This document shows positions 8,843-17,391 of a DNA stretch of 64,000 bases, piece by piece (positions within the stretch are counted from its first letter, which is position 1; every line of letters begins with the position of its first letter). The DNA is from Clostridia bacterium (GTDB lineage Bacteria; Bacillota; Clostridia; Oscillospirales; Acutalibacteraceae), in NCBI GenBank assembly GCA_024692685.1, contig JAILMJ010000010.1, positions 43,181 through 107,180 on the forward strand. Direction: 5' to 3'. The notes below the pieces were generated by a model. The model ran no database searches and was not told where the DNA came from. It saw only the letters and a list, made by a program, of their open reading frames with translations. The translations under genes and the position numbers were made by a program.

Positions 8843-9168
8843 GAGCAAATGTTGAAAAAATAACAAAAAGGGTGAGAAAATTATAAATGTTTTATACAAA
8901 AAATTATGTGTAACATTTGCACAAACAGATTTTGAGAAATCGGTGCAAAGCCTGTTTTACGTTCATTTTTCCACAGAGTGCTTTGTTGATTTCGTCAAAT
9001 GAGATGCTGTTTTTTGGACAAAATAAACATAAAACCGGGTATTATTTGCCGGCGGAAAATGTTCGCTTTAATTGTGCAAAAATATTAATTGATTGTGAAT
9101 TTTTGCGTAAAAAAGGCCTTTTCAGCCCCGAAAATTGAAAAAAATTACAAATAATTAACATATATCTA

Positions 9169-9197
9169 TTGCAAAAGGGGTGGAAATTGTGTAATAT
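9169..9197 (+). promoter_or_regulatory. Predicted promoter of the PucR-like regulator and ftsEX group
   Basis: -35 TTGCAA (9169-9174), 17-base spacer, -10 TAATAT (9192-9197), preceded by A/T-rich sequence. The leader to the start codon is about 80 bases. Confidence 0.5.
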
Positions 9198-9284
9198 ATC
9201 CTTGTATATATAGGCAAAATCAACATATTATTTTTTGCTCCGTGCGGTGCGAAACTATATTACAATAAATGAGGGGTAATGTTT

Positions 9285-10367
9285 ATGGCAAACAGAATTT
9301 TCCAGAGTCTTATTCATCAGATGCGCGATGCTGTGGGAAGGACTCTGGGTGTTATTGACGAAACCGGCACTATAATTGCGTGCAGTGAGTTGAGTAAAAT
9401 CGGGGAGGTTTTTTCATCCGCTGTTGATGTTTTTTCCGATAATGAATCCCATATCATAAATGGTTACACTTTCTGCAATTTCGGCACCCACAGTCAGAAT
9501 GACTATGCCGTCTTCGTTGAGGGTACAGATGAAACTGCCGCCAGATTTGCCTCTGTATGCTGTGTATCGCTTGATAATCTTAAACAGTATTATGAGGAGA
9601 AATATGACAGAGCTAACTTTATCAAGAATGTCATTCTTGATAACATTCTCCCCGGTGATATTTACCTCAAATCGAGAGAACTCCGTTTCAACACCGACGT
9701 TTCGAGAGCCGTGCTTCTTGTCAGGGTTGTCGATCACAACGATGTTTCGGTTTATTATGCGGTCCAAAACCTTTTCCCCGATAAGAATAAAGATTTTATA
9801 ATCAATATCAGTGAAACCGATATAGTTATCGTCAAGGAAGTGCGCAGCAATACCGATTCAAAGGATCTTGAGAAACTTGCCAGATCCATTTCCGATTCCC
9901 TGAGCACCGAACTTTATACTCATGTGATCATCGGCATAGGCACCATTGTTGAAGGTATTAAAGATATAGCCCGTTCCTCCAAGGAGGCTCAGATTGCCCT
10001 TGAAGTCGGAAAGGTGTTTGATACTGAGAAGACCATTGTTTCTTATGACAACCTCGGTATAGCCAGGCTCATTTATCAGCTTCCCACAACCCTTTGCGAG
10101 ATGTTCCTCAAAGAAGTGTTCAAGAAGGGCTCCATTGACAGCCTTGACCACGAAACCCTGTTCACAATTCAGCGCTTTTTTGAGAATAACCTCAACGTTT
10201 CCGAAACCTCGAGAAAGCTCTTTGTTCACAGAAATACGCTTGTTTACAGGCTTGAAAAAATCAAGAAACTCACCGGCCTCGATCTGAGAGAATTTGACGA
10301 TGCCATCATATTCAAAGTTGCGCTTATGGTCAAAAAGTATCTTGACGCAAAGCCTGTCAAATATTGA
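9285..10367 (+). CDS. PucR/CdaR-type transcriptional regulator
   Basis: Predicted DNA-binding regulator. The C-terminal 60 residues form the PucR-type helix-turn-helix: TIQRFFENNLNVSETSRKLF then VHRNTLVYRLEKIKKLTGLDL. The middle (about residues 170-260) resembles the degenerate GGDEF-like domain of CdaR proteins, ending in SSKEAQIALEVGK. The N-terminal 130 residues look like a small sensory domain (GVIDETGTIIACS). CdaR relatives often respond to sugar acids or amino-acid breakdown products, but the ligand here is unknown. ATG 9285 is preferred over ATG 9279, since GAGGGG at 9271-9276 is then eight bases away. It sits 45 bases before ftsE and may share its transcript. Confidence 0.75.
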   Translation: MANRIFQSLIHQMRDAVGRTLGVIDETGTIIACSELSKIGEVFSSAVDVFSDNESHIINGYTFCNFGTHSQNDYAVFVEGTDETAARFASVCCVSLDNLKQYYEEKYDRANFIKNVILDNILPGDIYLKSRELRFNTDVSRAVLLVRVVDHNDVSVYYAVQNLFPDKNKDFIINISETDIVIVKEVRSNTDSKDLEKLARSISDSLSTELYTHVIIGIGTIVEGIKDIARSSKEAQIALEVGKVFDTEKTIVSYDNLGIARLIYQLPTTLCEMFLKEVFKKGSIDSLDHETLFTIQRFFENNLNVSETSRKLFVHRNTLVYRLEKIKKLTGLDLREFDDAIIFKVALMVKKYLDAKPVKY

Positions 10368-10412
10368 TAAAAACTTATTATTAGAATCAGTTAAAATCAG
10401 AGGAATAATATC

Positions 10413-11498
10413 GTGATTGAATTTAAAAATGTCACAAAAAAATACGATAATAAAACGACGGCTCTGAATGACGTCAGCCTATCTATCGACAAAGGCGAGT
10501 TCGTTTTCGTTGTCGGTTCATCCGGCGCCGGCAAAAGTACCTTCCTCAAGCTTATGATGAGGGAGGAGGTTCCCACGTCCGGCACAATTATCATAGACGG
10601 TATCAATCTGAATAAGATGAGAAAAAGAAATATCCCGAAACTCAGAAGAAAGCTCGGGATAGTGTTCCAGGATTTCAGACTTATTCCCACCATGACCGTC
10701 TTTAACAACGTGGCTTTTGCTATGAGAGTTATCGGCACAAAACAGAAAAAAATCAGACGCAGAGTGCCGTATCTTCTCAGCCTGATGGGCCTGAGCGAAA
10801 AGGCAAGAAATTATCCCAGAGAGCTTTCCGGCGGCGAGCAGCAGAGAGTTGCTCTTGCGAGAGCGCTGGCAAATGATGCCGATATAATCATTGCCGATGA
10901 GCCCACGGGAAATGTTGACCCGCAGATGAGTTATGAAATAGTTGATTTGCTCATGCGTCTCAACGAGGCGGGCACAACGGTCGTTATGGTTACCCACGAG
11001 CACGAGCTTGTCCGTCATTTTGACAAGCGTGTTATTATTCTCGATAAGGGTACGGTCATTTCCGACGGCGCAGTATTTGATCAGGACGCCGCTTCGGGCC
11101 ACATCAATCCGGGCAGTGAGATTCCTTCTCAGAGTTCACAACCTGTTGACCCTGTTGCGGATGAAGAGAAGCCCGTTGAATCGTCGGTAGTTTATGAAGA
11201 CATAGTTTCCGACAGCAGCTTTGAGTCCGGTGAAGCCGTGACAGAGACTCTTGAAGTAACGGAAGAGTATCAGTCTGATGAATCCAAGGCTCCAGAGGAT
11301 GCCGAAACAGTCGAGGAAGTTATTGATAAGGATAACATTCCCGACCTTGAAGAGGTTATCGAGGAAACAGCCGTACCTATAGACAGTATACCCTCTGAGC
11401 TTCCCGATCCGGTCGAAGTTATCTCCGGGGACGCTCCCGAAGTTTCCGGATCAGAGGCTGTTGACGAACCTGCACCGGGAGGTGAGACGGATGACTAA
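10413..11498 (+). CDS. ftsE: Cell-division ABC ATPase FtsE with a long acidic tail
   Basis: ATPase that with FtsX transduces ATP hydrolysis across the membrane to a cell-wall hydrolase. Walker A GSSGAGKST (about residues 36-44), Q-loop VFQDFRL, signature LSGGEQQR and Walker B IIIADEPTG are all intact within the first 225 residues, the usual whole length of FtsE. A further 135 or so residues follow, rich in Glu, Asp, Pro, Ser and Val, with no predicted fold. This tail is unusual. The start is GTG behind AGAGGAA. The stop overlaps the ftsX start by eight bases (ATGACTAA). Confidence 0.92.
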   Translation: MIEFKNVTKKYDNKTTALNDVSLSIDKGEFVFVVGSSGAGKSTFLKLMMREEVPTSGTIIIDGINLNKMRKRNIPKLRRKLGIVFQDFRLIPTMTVFNNVAFAMRVIGTKQKKIRRRVPYLLSLMGLSEKARNYPRELSGGEQQRVALARALANDADIIIADEPTGNVDPQMSYEIVDLLMRLNEAGTTVVMVTHEHELVRHFDKRVIILDKGTVISDGAVFDQDAASGHINPGSEIPSQSSQPVDPVADEEKPVESSVVYEDIVSDSSFESGEAVTETLEVTEEYQSDESKAPEDAETVEEVIDKDNIPDLEEVIEETAVPIDSIPSELPDPVEVISGDAPEVSGSEAVDEPAPGGETDD

Positions 11499-12405
11499 AC
11501 TCAGATATCTGACCAGAGAGGGCTTCCGTAACCTCAAAGTCAATAAATTGATGACCATGGCTTCCATAACCGTCCTGTTCAGTTGTCTTGTGCTTATCGG
11601 GGTTGCGTTTATGTTGCTTGTCAATATTGAGTCGTTTATTGCCGGTATTGAGCAGGAAAATGTGATTTTGGTTTACGCCAACACCGATATCAGCGATTAT
11701 GATTACTCACGTATGGGCGCTGAAATAAAAGCGTTTGACTATGTGGAGAAAGTTGAAGAAGTAAGGAAAGGTCCTGCATACGATCAGATTCTCTCTGAGC
11801 TTGATGAAAATCTCAGGGAGTATCTTAAGAGCGTAAATGAGAACCCTCTTCCGGACGCATACAGAATAACCGTTTCGGATATGTCGCATTTTGAGGATGT
11901 TGTCAATAAAGTTAAACTGCTCGAAAACGTATTGAGAGTTCACGAAAACAGCAGCCTCGCACGTAAACTGACCACTGTCAGAAATGCTATTCAGTACACA
12001 AGTATAGGCATTATCGCCATGCTCCTCATTGTTTCACTGTTCATTATTTCCAATACAATCAGAGTGACAATGTTCAGCAGAAAGCTGGAAATCAACATTA
12101 TGAAGAGCGTGGGAGCCACCAATTCATTTATCCGGTGGCCGTTTATGGTGGAGGGTGTAATAATCGGTATCATTGCCGGGATTCTCGCCACCGGAGCGGT
12201 CTGGGGACTTTATGAGCTGGTCTCAAAAGAGCTCCTTTATGTTTTCGAAACCTTCGGCGAGATAACCCGTATCGAGTTTATTGATTATGCGCCTTATCTC
12301 GGCACCGCATTTATATGCATAGGAGTTTTCACCGGCATATTCGGATCTTCAACTTCCATAAGAAAATATCTCAGAGAAAGGAAGTTTGTTGAGCTTGATG
12401 ACTAA
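11491..12405 (+). CDS. ftsX: Cell-division ABC permease FtsX
   Basis: Membrane partner of FtsE. 304 residues with the FtsX plan: an N-terminal helix (about 20-45), an extracellular domain of roughly 120 residues, then three helices (about 165-188, 218-240, 268-290). The cytoplasmic loop between TM2 and TM3 has the FtsX/MacB-like segment RKLEINIMKSVGATNSFIRWPF. ATG 11491 is chosen over an upstream in-frame TTG because GGGAGGTGAG stands right before it. It overlaps both neighbours by ATGACTAA, so translation of ftsE, ftsX and the M23 gene is probably coupled. Confidence 0.93.
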   Translation: MTKLRYLTREGFRNLKVNKLMTMASITVLFSCLVLIGVAFMLLVNIESFIAGIEQENVILVYANTDISDYDYSRMGAEIKAFDYVEKVEEVRKGPAYDQILSELDENLREYLKSVNENPLPDAYRITVSDMSHFEDVVNKVKLLENVLRVHENSSLARKLTTVRNAIQYTSIGIIAMLLIVSLFIISNTIRVTMFSRKLEINIMKSVGATNSFIRWPFMVEGVIIGIIAGILATGAVWGLYELVSKELLYVFETFGEITRIEFIDYAPYLGTAFICIGVFTGIFGSSTSIRKYLRERKFVELDD

Positions 12406-13747
12406 ACGGAGAAAAATTTTTCGACTTGCAGCGGCTTTTCTGGCTGTTTGCTGCCTGATTGCTTCGGTTTGTTTTTCGGCTCCTCAGGTTTCGGCTGATG
12501 AAGAACTCGAAGACCTTCAGAAACAGTATGAAGAGCTCGAGAAAGAGATAGAGAAAAACCAGAGTGAACTTAATGAAGTTCAGGGTGATATAAAGGACAA
12601 TAAGTCCAAACTCAAAACCCTGAATAACGAAATAGACAGTATCAATTCCCAGATAAGTATTCTTAACAGCAGAATTGATGCCCTGAATAATGATATTTCC
12701 GAAATTGAAGGCAAAATTGCTTCCACCAATGATGAAATATCCGAGATGAATGATAATATCGCCCTTGTAGAGAAGCAGATAGATGAAACCCATAATTATA
12801 TGGAGGACACCAAAAACATGCTTCTCGGCAGAATAAGGGAGAATTATATGGCGGGCGAGTCCTCGACGGTTGAGATGCTTTTTACCAGCGATGACCTTTC
12901 GACTTACTTTGCCCGTGAAGAACTTATGATGAGAGTTTCGGAGAATGATGCCGCTCTCATTGAAGAGTTGTCAAAAAAGATAGATGAACTCAATCAGCTT
13001 GAGGACAAGCTTGATGCTCAGAAGGTTAAACTTGAAGAAAAAAAGGCGTCGCTCGAGTCCGAAAAGGCCGATCTGGATGCCCGTAAGGTTGACTTGAAAG
13101 ACAGCAAGAGTACGGAACAGAGCAAGAAAAAGCAGGTCACCGGCAAGCAGCAGGAAGTTCAGGAAATCATAAATGATCTCGACAAGGACAGCGACGAGTA
13201 CAAGGCAGCCATCAAGAAGGCGCAGGCTGAGAAGGAGATTCTTTCAAGGCAGATAGATGAATACATCAGAGAGCACGGCTCCACTGTCGGAGATACCCCC
13301 GATTCATCCTACGGTAATGACGGTAAAATGGCTTGGCCTGTCAAGTTTGAGAGCTATATAACTGCCGGTTATCCTTCGTATTCCGACGGATCTCCCCACT
13401 GGGGTATTGATATCTGCGCGGTCGGCGGAAACACCAGAGGCAGACCTTTCAACGCCGCACAGGGCGGTGAAGTGATTATTGCAGTCAACGACAGCAACTG
13501 GAATTACGGTTTCGGCAATTACTGCGTTATAGACCACGGTGACGGCACACAGACACTGTATGCTCACTCGGATAATATCAAGGTTTCCGTAGGCCAGGTG
13601 GTTCAGAAAGGTCAGGAAATCGGTATCATCGGAGCCACCGGTAATGTTACAGGGCCTCACCTTCATTTTGAAGTCAGAGTCAAGAACGCCGACGGTTCTG
13701 TCAGCCGCGTCCAGCCCCTTAACTATGTTTCCAATCCTTATAATTAA
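12398..13747 (+). CDS. M23 (LytM) endopeptidase with coiled coil, FtsEX partner (EnvC/PcsB-like role)
   Basis: Secreted cell-wall hydrolase or hydrolase activator. Signal peptide at residues 1-34 (basic start, hydrophobic core, cut near SADEELE). A long coiled coil covers about residues 35-300, rich in Glu/Lys/Asp heptads, followed by a LytM/M23 domain at 315-449. Zinc ligands are present: H334 and D338 in HWGID, H390 in LYAHSD, H421 and H423 in HLHFE. The domain therefore looks active, unlike E. coli EnvC. ATG 12398 overlaps the ftsX stop in the same ATGACTAA way as ftsE/ftsX; TTG codons at 12386 and 12389 are alternatives. By position it is the likely FtsX-controlled hydrolase. Confidence 0.88.
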   Translation: MTKRRKIFRLAAAFLAVCCLIASVCFSAPQVSADEELEDLQKQYEELEKEIEKNQSELNEVQGDIKDNKSKLKTLNNEIDSINSQISILNSRIDALNNDISEIEGKIASTNDEISEMNDNIALVEKQIDETHNYMEDTKNMLLGRIRENYMAGESSTVEMLFTSDDLSTYFAREELMMRVSENDAALIEELSKKIDELNQLEDKLDAQKVKLEEKKASLESEKADLDARKVDLKDSKSTEQSKKKQVTGKQQEVQEIINDLDKDSDEYKAAIKKAQAEKEILSRQIDEYIREHGSTVGDTPDSSYGNDGKMAWPVKFESYITAGYPSYSDGSPHWGIDICAVGGNTRGRPFNAAQGGEVIIAVNDSNWNYGFGNYCVIDHGDGTQTLYAHSDNIKVSVGQVVQKGQEIGIIGATGNVTGPHLHFEVRVKNADGSVSRVQPLNYVSNPYN

Positions 13748-13764
13748 TTCAGAGAGGTAACAGC

Positions 13765-14955
13765 TTGAATAAAAAAATCTCGGTCGGCCTGAGCCTTTCA
13801 CTCATAATTCTTGCCGTCACTGCGACTTTTGCCCTGACAATGGTATTTTCAAGGCAGATTTATAACAGAATAATCAGCAATATCTCGCAGCGTTCGCACA
13901 CTTATGAGGCCGCCGAAGAGATAAACAAGATTATTTCCAACAATTTTTACGGCGATTTGCGTGAATATAATAACAATCTCGGTTCGTATCTTGCCGAAGG
14001 CTACGTAAAAAGCCTTAACGACCCCAACAGTGTTTATATGAACGCTTCCGAATACGCTGAATATAACGCTCTGCTTGAGCAGGGTCAGACCGGTGTCGGT
14101 ATTGATACAGCTTATGATTATACAGACGGCCGACTTAAAATTACGCGCGTTTATGCCGGCTCTCCTGCCGAGGCGGAGGGTTTGCAGGTTGGCGATGTGA
14201 TTACAGCTGTCAATAATGAAGCGGTCAACAGGTCAAGCTTTGTTCTGCTTCAAAAGAGTTTTTACGGCTCCAAGCTGCAGACCGTAAAGATTGAGTATCT
14301 CAGAAATGATGAAACAAAAACTGCGGAGCCTATGCTCGGGTTTGTTATTCCTTCAGTTACCGGTTCGGTTGAAGGCACGGTCGGTTACGCAAGAATAACC
14401 CGCTTTTATAAAAACACCGCTGATGAACTCCGTTCCGTTCTTGAGAATTTCAAGTCGCTTGACGCCGAGGGTGTGGTAATTGATTTGCGCTCCACCTCGG
14501 AGGGTACGATAAAGTATGCCGCGGATGCGCTTGATGTTATTCTTCCCGGCAGTGCGGATTGTATTGCGCTGGCAAAATACAACAACGACGAGGTCACAAC
14601 CTTCACCCCGGAGAGCAGCAGCTTTAATTTCAATTTTGCCGTTCTCATTGATTCGCAGACCTCCGGCCCCGCCGAACTGTTTGCCGCGGATATGAGGGCG
14701 CTGAAGCAGGCGCAGCTTATAGGTACCGTTACCGCGGGAGTGGGCACGATGCAAAGCGTCTATAACCTTGATAACGGCGGAGCTCTGCTCCTTACCGTTG
14801 CCCTGATTATTCCCGCAGGCGATGAGTCGTTTGTTTATGACGGGGTAGGCATCTCTCCCACTATTGAAGTTGAGTCTGACTATTCGCAGTCTGTTTTACT
14901 TGATTCAGCGCAGGATGCTCCTTTGCGCAAAGCGTTTTCATTACTCGCACAATGA
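13765..14955 (+). CDS. S41/PDZ C-terminal-processing-peptidase homologue, predicted inactive
   Basis: Resembles CtpA/CtpB/Prc proteases. N-terminal membrane anchor (residues 7-28), PDZ domain (about 95-175, with GRLKITRVYAGSPA), then the S41 core. The catalytic positions are lost. Where active enzymes have SASASE, this protein has TSGPAE, which places Gly301 at the Ser position. Where they have FGKGTVQ it has AGVGTMQ, with Val326 at the Lys position. The 25-residue Ser-Lys spacing and the following Gln are kept, so the alignment is clear. It probably acts as a scaffold or inhibitor in the FtsEX-M23 group. TTG start with AGAGAGG seven bases upstream. A terminator follows. Confidence 0.82.
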   Translation: MNKKISVGLSLSLIILAVTATFALTMVFSRQIYNRIISNISQRSHTYEAAEEINKIISNNFYGDLREYNNNLGSYLAEGYVKSLNDPNSVYMNASEYAEYNALLEQGQTGVGIDTAYDYTDGRLKITRVYAGSPAEAEGLQVGDVITAVNNEAVNRSSFVLLQKSFYGSKLQTVKIEYLRNDETKTAEPMLGFVIPSVTGSVEGTVGYARITRFYKNTADELRSVLENFKSLDAEGVVIDLRSTSEGTIKYAADALDVILPGSADCIALAKYNNDEVTTFTPESSSFNFNFAVLIDSQTSGPAELFAADMRALKQAQLIGTVTAGVGTMQSVYNLDNGGALLLTVALIIPAGDESFVYDGVGISPTIEVESDYSQSVLLDSAQDAPLRKAFSLLAQ

Positions 14956-14962
14956 TTTTTAT

Positions 14963-14992
14963 GCCGAAGGCAGCGGTCTTCGGCTTTTTTCT
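14963..14992 (+). terminator. Intrinsic terminator ending the ftsEX group
   Basis: Stem GCCGAAG (14963-14969) and CTTCGGC (14978-14984), followed by TTTTTTCTT. Confidence 0.9.
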
Positions 14993-15017
14993 TGAACATC
15001 TTTTATAACGGAGACTT

Positions 15018-16073
15018 ATGCTTGATTTTACTTTACCGGATTTAACATCCTGGGAATTACTTACGAAAGACCGCTTGCCGGTAGTTGTATACGGTATGGG
15101 CAACGGCGCCGATCTGGTTTTCGGAGAACTGGAAAAGCTGAATATTCCGGTTGCGGGTGTAACCGCATCGGACGGCTTTGTGCGCGGTCAGACTTTTAGG
15201 GGATATAAATTGAAAAAGCTCTCCGAATTTGACGGAGAGTTCAGGCTTGTTGTAGCTTTCGGTTCTTCAAGACCGGAGGTCGTTGACCATATTCGCAGTC
15301 TCGGTGAAACCCGTGAAATCGTTGTGCCTACCGTGCCCGTATGTGACTCCGAAGTTATTAACAGGGATTTCACCCTTAAATATGAAAAAGAAATAAATGC
15401 CGTTTATAATTACCTTGACGAAAAATCGAGAAAAATATACGCCGACTGTTTCCGCTTTATGTATTCGGGCGACCTCGCTTACCTCTTCGGTGCCGTGACA
15501 GACAAGGACGAAATATTCGGCGATTATCTGAAATTAGGCAGCAGTGATGCCTACCTCGATCTTGGCGCGTATAAAGGCGATACGGTTGAGGAGTTTCTGA
15601 AGTATACCGGCGGCAGATACAGTGAAATAACCGCTGTTGAGGCCGATAAGAAAAACTATGACAAGTTGCTGTCAAACACAAAAAAACTGACACATTTCAA
15701 TGCGATTAACTGCGCCGTATCCTCCGCTGACGGGAAAATTGCTTTTTCCGCTGCGGCAGGTCGGCAGTCGTCTGTTTCGGTATCCGGCGCGGTGATGCAG
15801 TGCCGCAGCGTCGACAGTATCTGCCGCGGCAAAAGGGTAACTTATATCAAAGCGGATATTGAAGGCTCCGAGACAGCAATGCTCAAAGGCGCATTTAAAA
15901 CAATTAAAGAGCAAATGCCCAAAATGAACATTGCTCTTTATCACAGAAGCACCGACTTTTTTGAGATTCCGATGTATTTTATAAAGAATTTTCCCGGTTA
16001 TTCGCTTGCTGTCAGAAAGCACCCGGGCATTCCGTGCTGGGATATGAATCTTTACTGTGTACCGCGTAATTAA
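15018..16073 (+). CDS. FkbM-family methyltransferase with an N-terminal Rossmann-like domain
   Basis: Predicted SAM-dependent O-methyltransferase, possibly for a glycan or secondary product; the substrate is unknown. The C-terminal half has FkbM features: the SAM loop YLDLGAYKGDTVEEF near residue 180, the acidic VEAD after it, and IKADIEGSE near residue 280. The first 130 residues form a separate nucleotide-binding-like domain (VVYGMGNGADLV, LVVAFGSSRPEVVDHI), similar in style to domains in sugar-modifying enzymes. ATG 15018 follows CGGAGACTT. It lies alone between a terminator and a convergent gene seven bases away. Confidence 0.82.
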   Translation: MLDFTLPDLTSWELLTKDRLPVVVYGMGNGADLVFGELEKLNIPVAGVTASDGFVRGQTFRGYKLKKLSEFDGEFRLVVAFGSSRPEVVDHIRSLGETREIVVPTVPVCDSEVINRDFTLKYEKEINAVYNYLDEKSRKIYADCFRFMYSGDLAYLFGAVTDKDEIFGDYLKLGSSDAYLDLGAYKGDTVEEFLKYTGGRYSEITAVEADKKNYDKLLSNTKKLTHFNAINCAVSSADGKIAFSAAAGRQSSVSVSGAVMQCRSVDSICRGKRVTYIKADIEGSETAMLKGAFKTIKEQMPKMNIALYHRSTDFFEIPMYFIKNFPGYSLAVRKHPGIPCWDMNLYCVPRN

Positions 16074-16080
16074 AACCTTA

Positions 16081-16875
16081 TCATTTGTTTTTAAGCATTT
16101 CTTCAAAACTCACTATGTTGAATTTTGAGTATTTTTTATACACCTCTTCAAATCCGCATTCAAGCATTTCTTTATTGTGGCAGTCTGAAGTGACAATAAA
16201 ATATCCGCCGTTATCGTGAATATACTGAGCAATTTCAATTGACGGATAAGGTGTCAGACGCACTTGCCTTGCGATTGCTCCCGTATTTATTTCAAGTGGT
16301 TTTTTGAAGGGAATAAGTCTGTCAACCGCATCCGTCCATGCCTTTCTGTAACGCCTGTCGCTTGTGTCGAACATCTTGTCCGCTTCGTTGAATTTGGTTA
16401 CAAGGTCAAAATGCCCGATGAAATCCGCGCCGGTTTTATTGAGCACATTCCCGACGGTCTCATAGTATTTTTCCGCATAGCCGTAAATTGAGCCGCCGAA
16501 ATACTTCTCCGCGCACTGTATCTGCTCACGGGCGGAACTGTCAACAGGGCAGTATTCTCCGGAGCATAAAACATAATGCACAGACCCGATTGTGAAGTCA
16601 TAGAGCGACGGGTCAAACTCGCTGTAGTAGTCAAGTTCTGTTCCGCAGTATATGTTCAGCCTGTCGCGGTACTTTTCCTTAAGTCCGTTTATTTCTTTGA
16701 TATAGGCGGCTGTGCCTTCCTTTGTCATGCACCAGTCGCAGTCATAATCAACATATGCGTGGCCGGAAAAACCGAGAGCTTTGAACCCGCGTGCCGCCGC
16801 CTCTTTGACCATATCCTCAGGCGGATTCTTTCCGTCGCAATATGTTGAGTGGGTATGGAAATTCTCCTTAAACAT
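16081..16875 (-). CDS. PHP-domain phosphatase, histidinol-phosphatase (HisK) type
   Basis: Metal-dependent phosphoesterase of the PHP family. Metal-binding residues are in FHTHSTYCDG (residues 6-15), GFSGHAYVD, GTELDYY, GSVHYV and a late SDCHNKEM. The length of 264 fits HisK-type histidinol-phosphatases, but no histidine-biosynthesis genes are nearby, so another sugar phosphate or metabolite is possible. Its ATG overlaps the end of the Cys-cluster gene by eight bases, which implies coupled translation. It converges with the FkbM gene. Confidence 0.78.
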   Translation of the reverse strand: MFKENFHTHSTYCDGKNPPEDMVKEAAARGFKALGFSGHAYVDYDCDWCMTKEGTAAYIKEINGLKEKYRDRLNIYCGTELDYYSEFDPSLYDFTIGSVHYVLCSGEYCPVDSSAREQIQCAEKYFGGSIYGYAEKYYETVGNVLNKTGADFIGHFDLVTKFNEADKMFDTSDRRYRKAWTDAVDRLIPFKKPLEINTGAIARQVRLTPYPSIEIAQYIHDNGGYFIVTSDCHNKEMLECGFEEVYKKYSKFNIVSFEEMLKNK

Positions 16876-17371
16876 TTTCTGTGCCTCCGGTAAACGTATC
16901 TATCATTTTTTTGCTGTCATTTATTATTTCGGTAACCGAGAGTATAAAATCTCTGCATTCCTCGTTTTTAACGAGAATTTCAGCCGCTCTTCTTACTGCG
17001 TTTAGATACCGCTTGCTGAATTCTATTTCGTCAGCGTGTCTCACAAGCGGGCACAGTCCGTACCCTCTGAAATCCGGTACCGTTTTTATTTTATTGTTTT
17101 TGTCAAGCGTGGGAAACAGGGGAAAGAACATACACGAAATCGGTCTTTCATCTCTGTTGCATTTTCCGTTGCACACGGCAAGGCGGAAACCTCCCTCATT
17201 CTTGATATTGAGGTCTGTTGTTTCGCCCGGGAAAAGAAGCATTCCCGTTTCGCTGTCGCCCTTGCAGCACGCTTTGCCGCACAGGGTTCCGCAGTCCTTT
17301 TTCAGCGGGGTTCTGTCGTTCAGTATCTTTTTGACTTTCCGGCATACTTTGGATGTATTGCTGAGATTCAT
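16868..17371 (-). CDS. Cysteine-cluster protein (YkgJ-like), function unknown
   Basis: 167-residue cytoplasmic protein with at least nine cysteines in the first 107 residues (C10, C27, C31, C35, C36, C67, C71, C80, C107). The spacing, including CGTLCGKACC and CNGKCNRDERPISC, suggests a zinc site or Fe-S cluster as in YkgJ-like proteins (RPxxCxxFP-type motif visible as RPISCMFFP). The second half is helical and cysteine-poor. It is translationally coupled to the PHP phosphatase downstream, so the two may act in one process. No enzymatic role can be assigned. Confidence 0.7.
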   Translation of the reverse strand: MNLSNTSKVCRKVKKILNDRTPLKKDCGTLCGKACCKGDSETGMLLFPGETTDLNIKNEGGFRLAVCNGKCNRDERPISCMFFPLFPTLDKNNKIKTVPDFRGYGLCPLVRHADEIEFSKRYLNAVRRAAEILVKNEECRDFILSVTEIINDSKKMIDTFTGGTENV

Positions 17372-17391
17372 TTTTAATCACCTTTCGGGAG

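Larger units (their letters stand above)
8749..9284. other. AT-rich 536-base intergenic control region
   Basis: Divergent gap between murA (left) and the PucR-like regulator (right). It holds one predicted promoter for each side. The rest is A/T-rich without a convincing gene; a 73-codon open frame at 8917-9138 lacks a ribosome site and recognisable protein features. Confidence 0.7.

Noticed and set aside
8917..9138. 73-codon open frame in the murA-regulator gap.
   Set aside because: No ribosome site, AT-driven composition and no protein features; better explained as control sequence.
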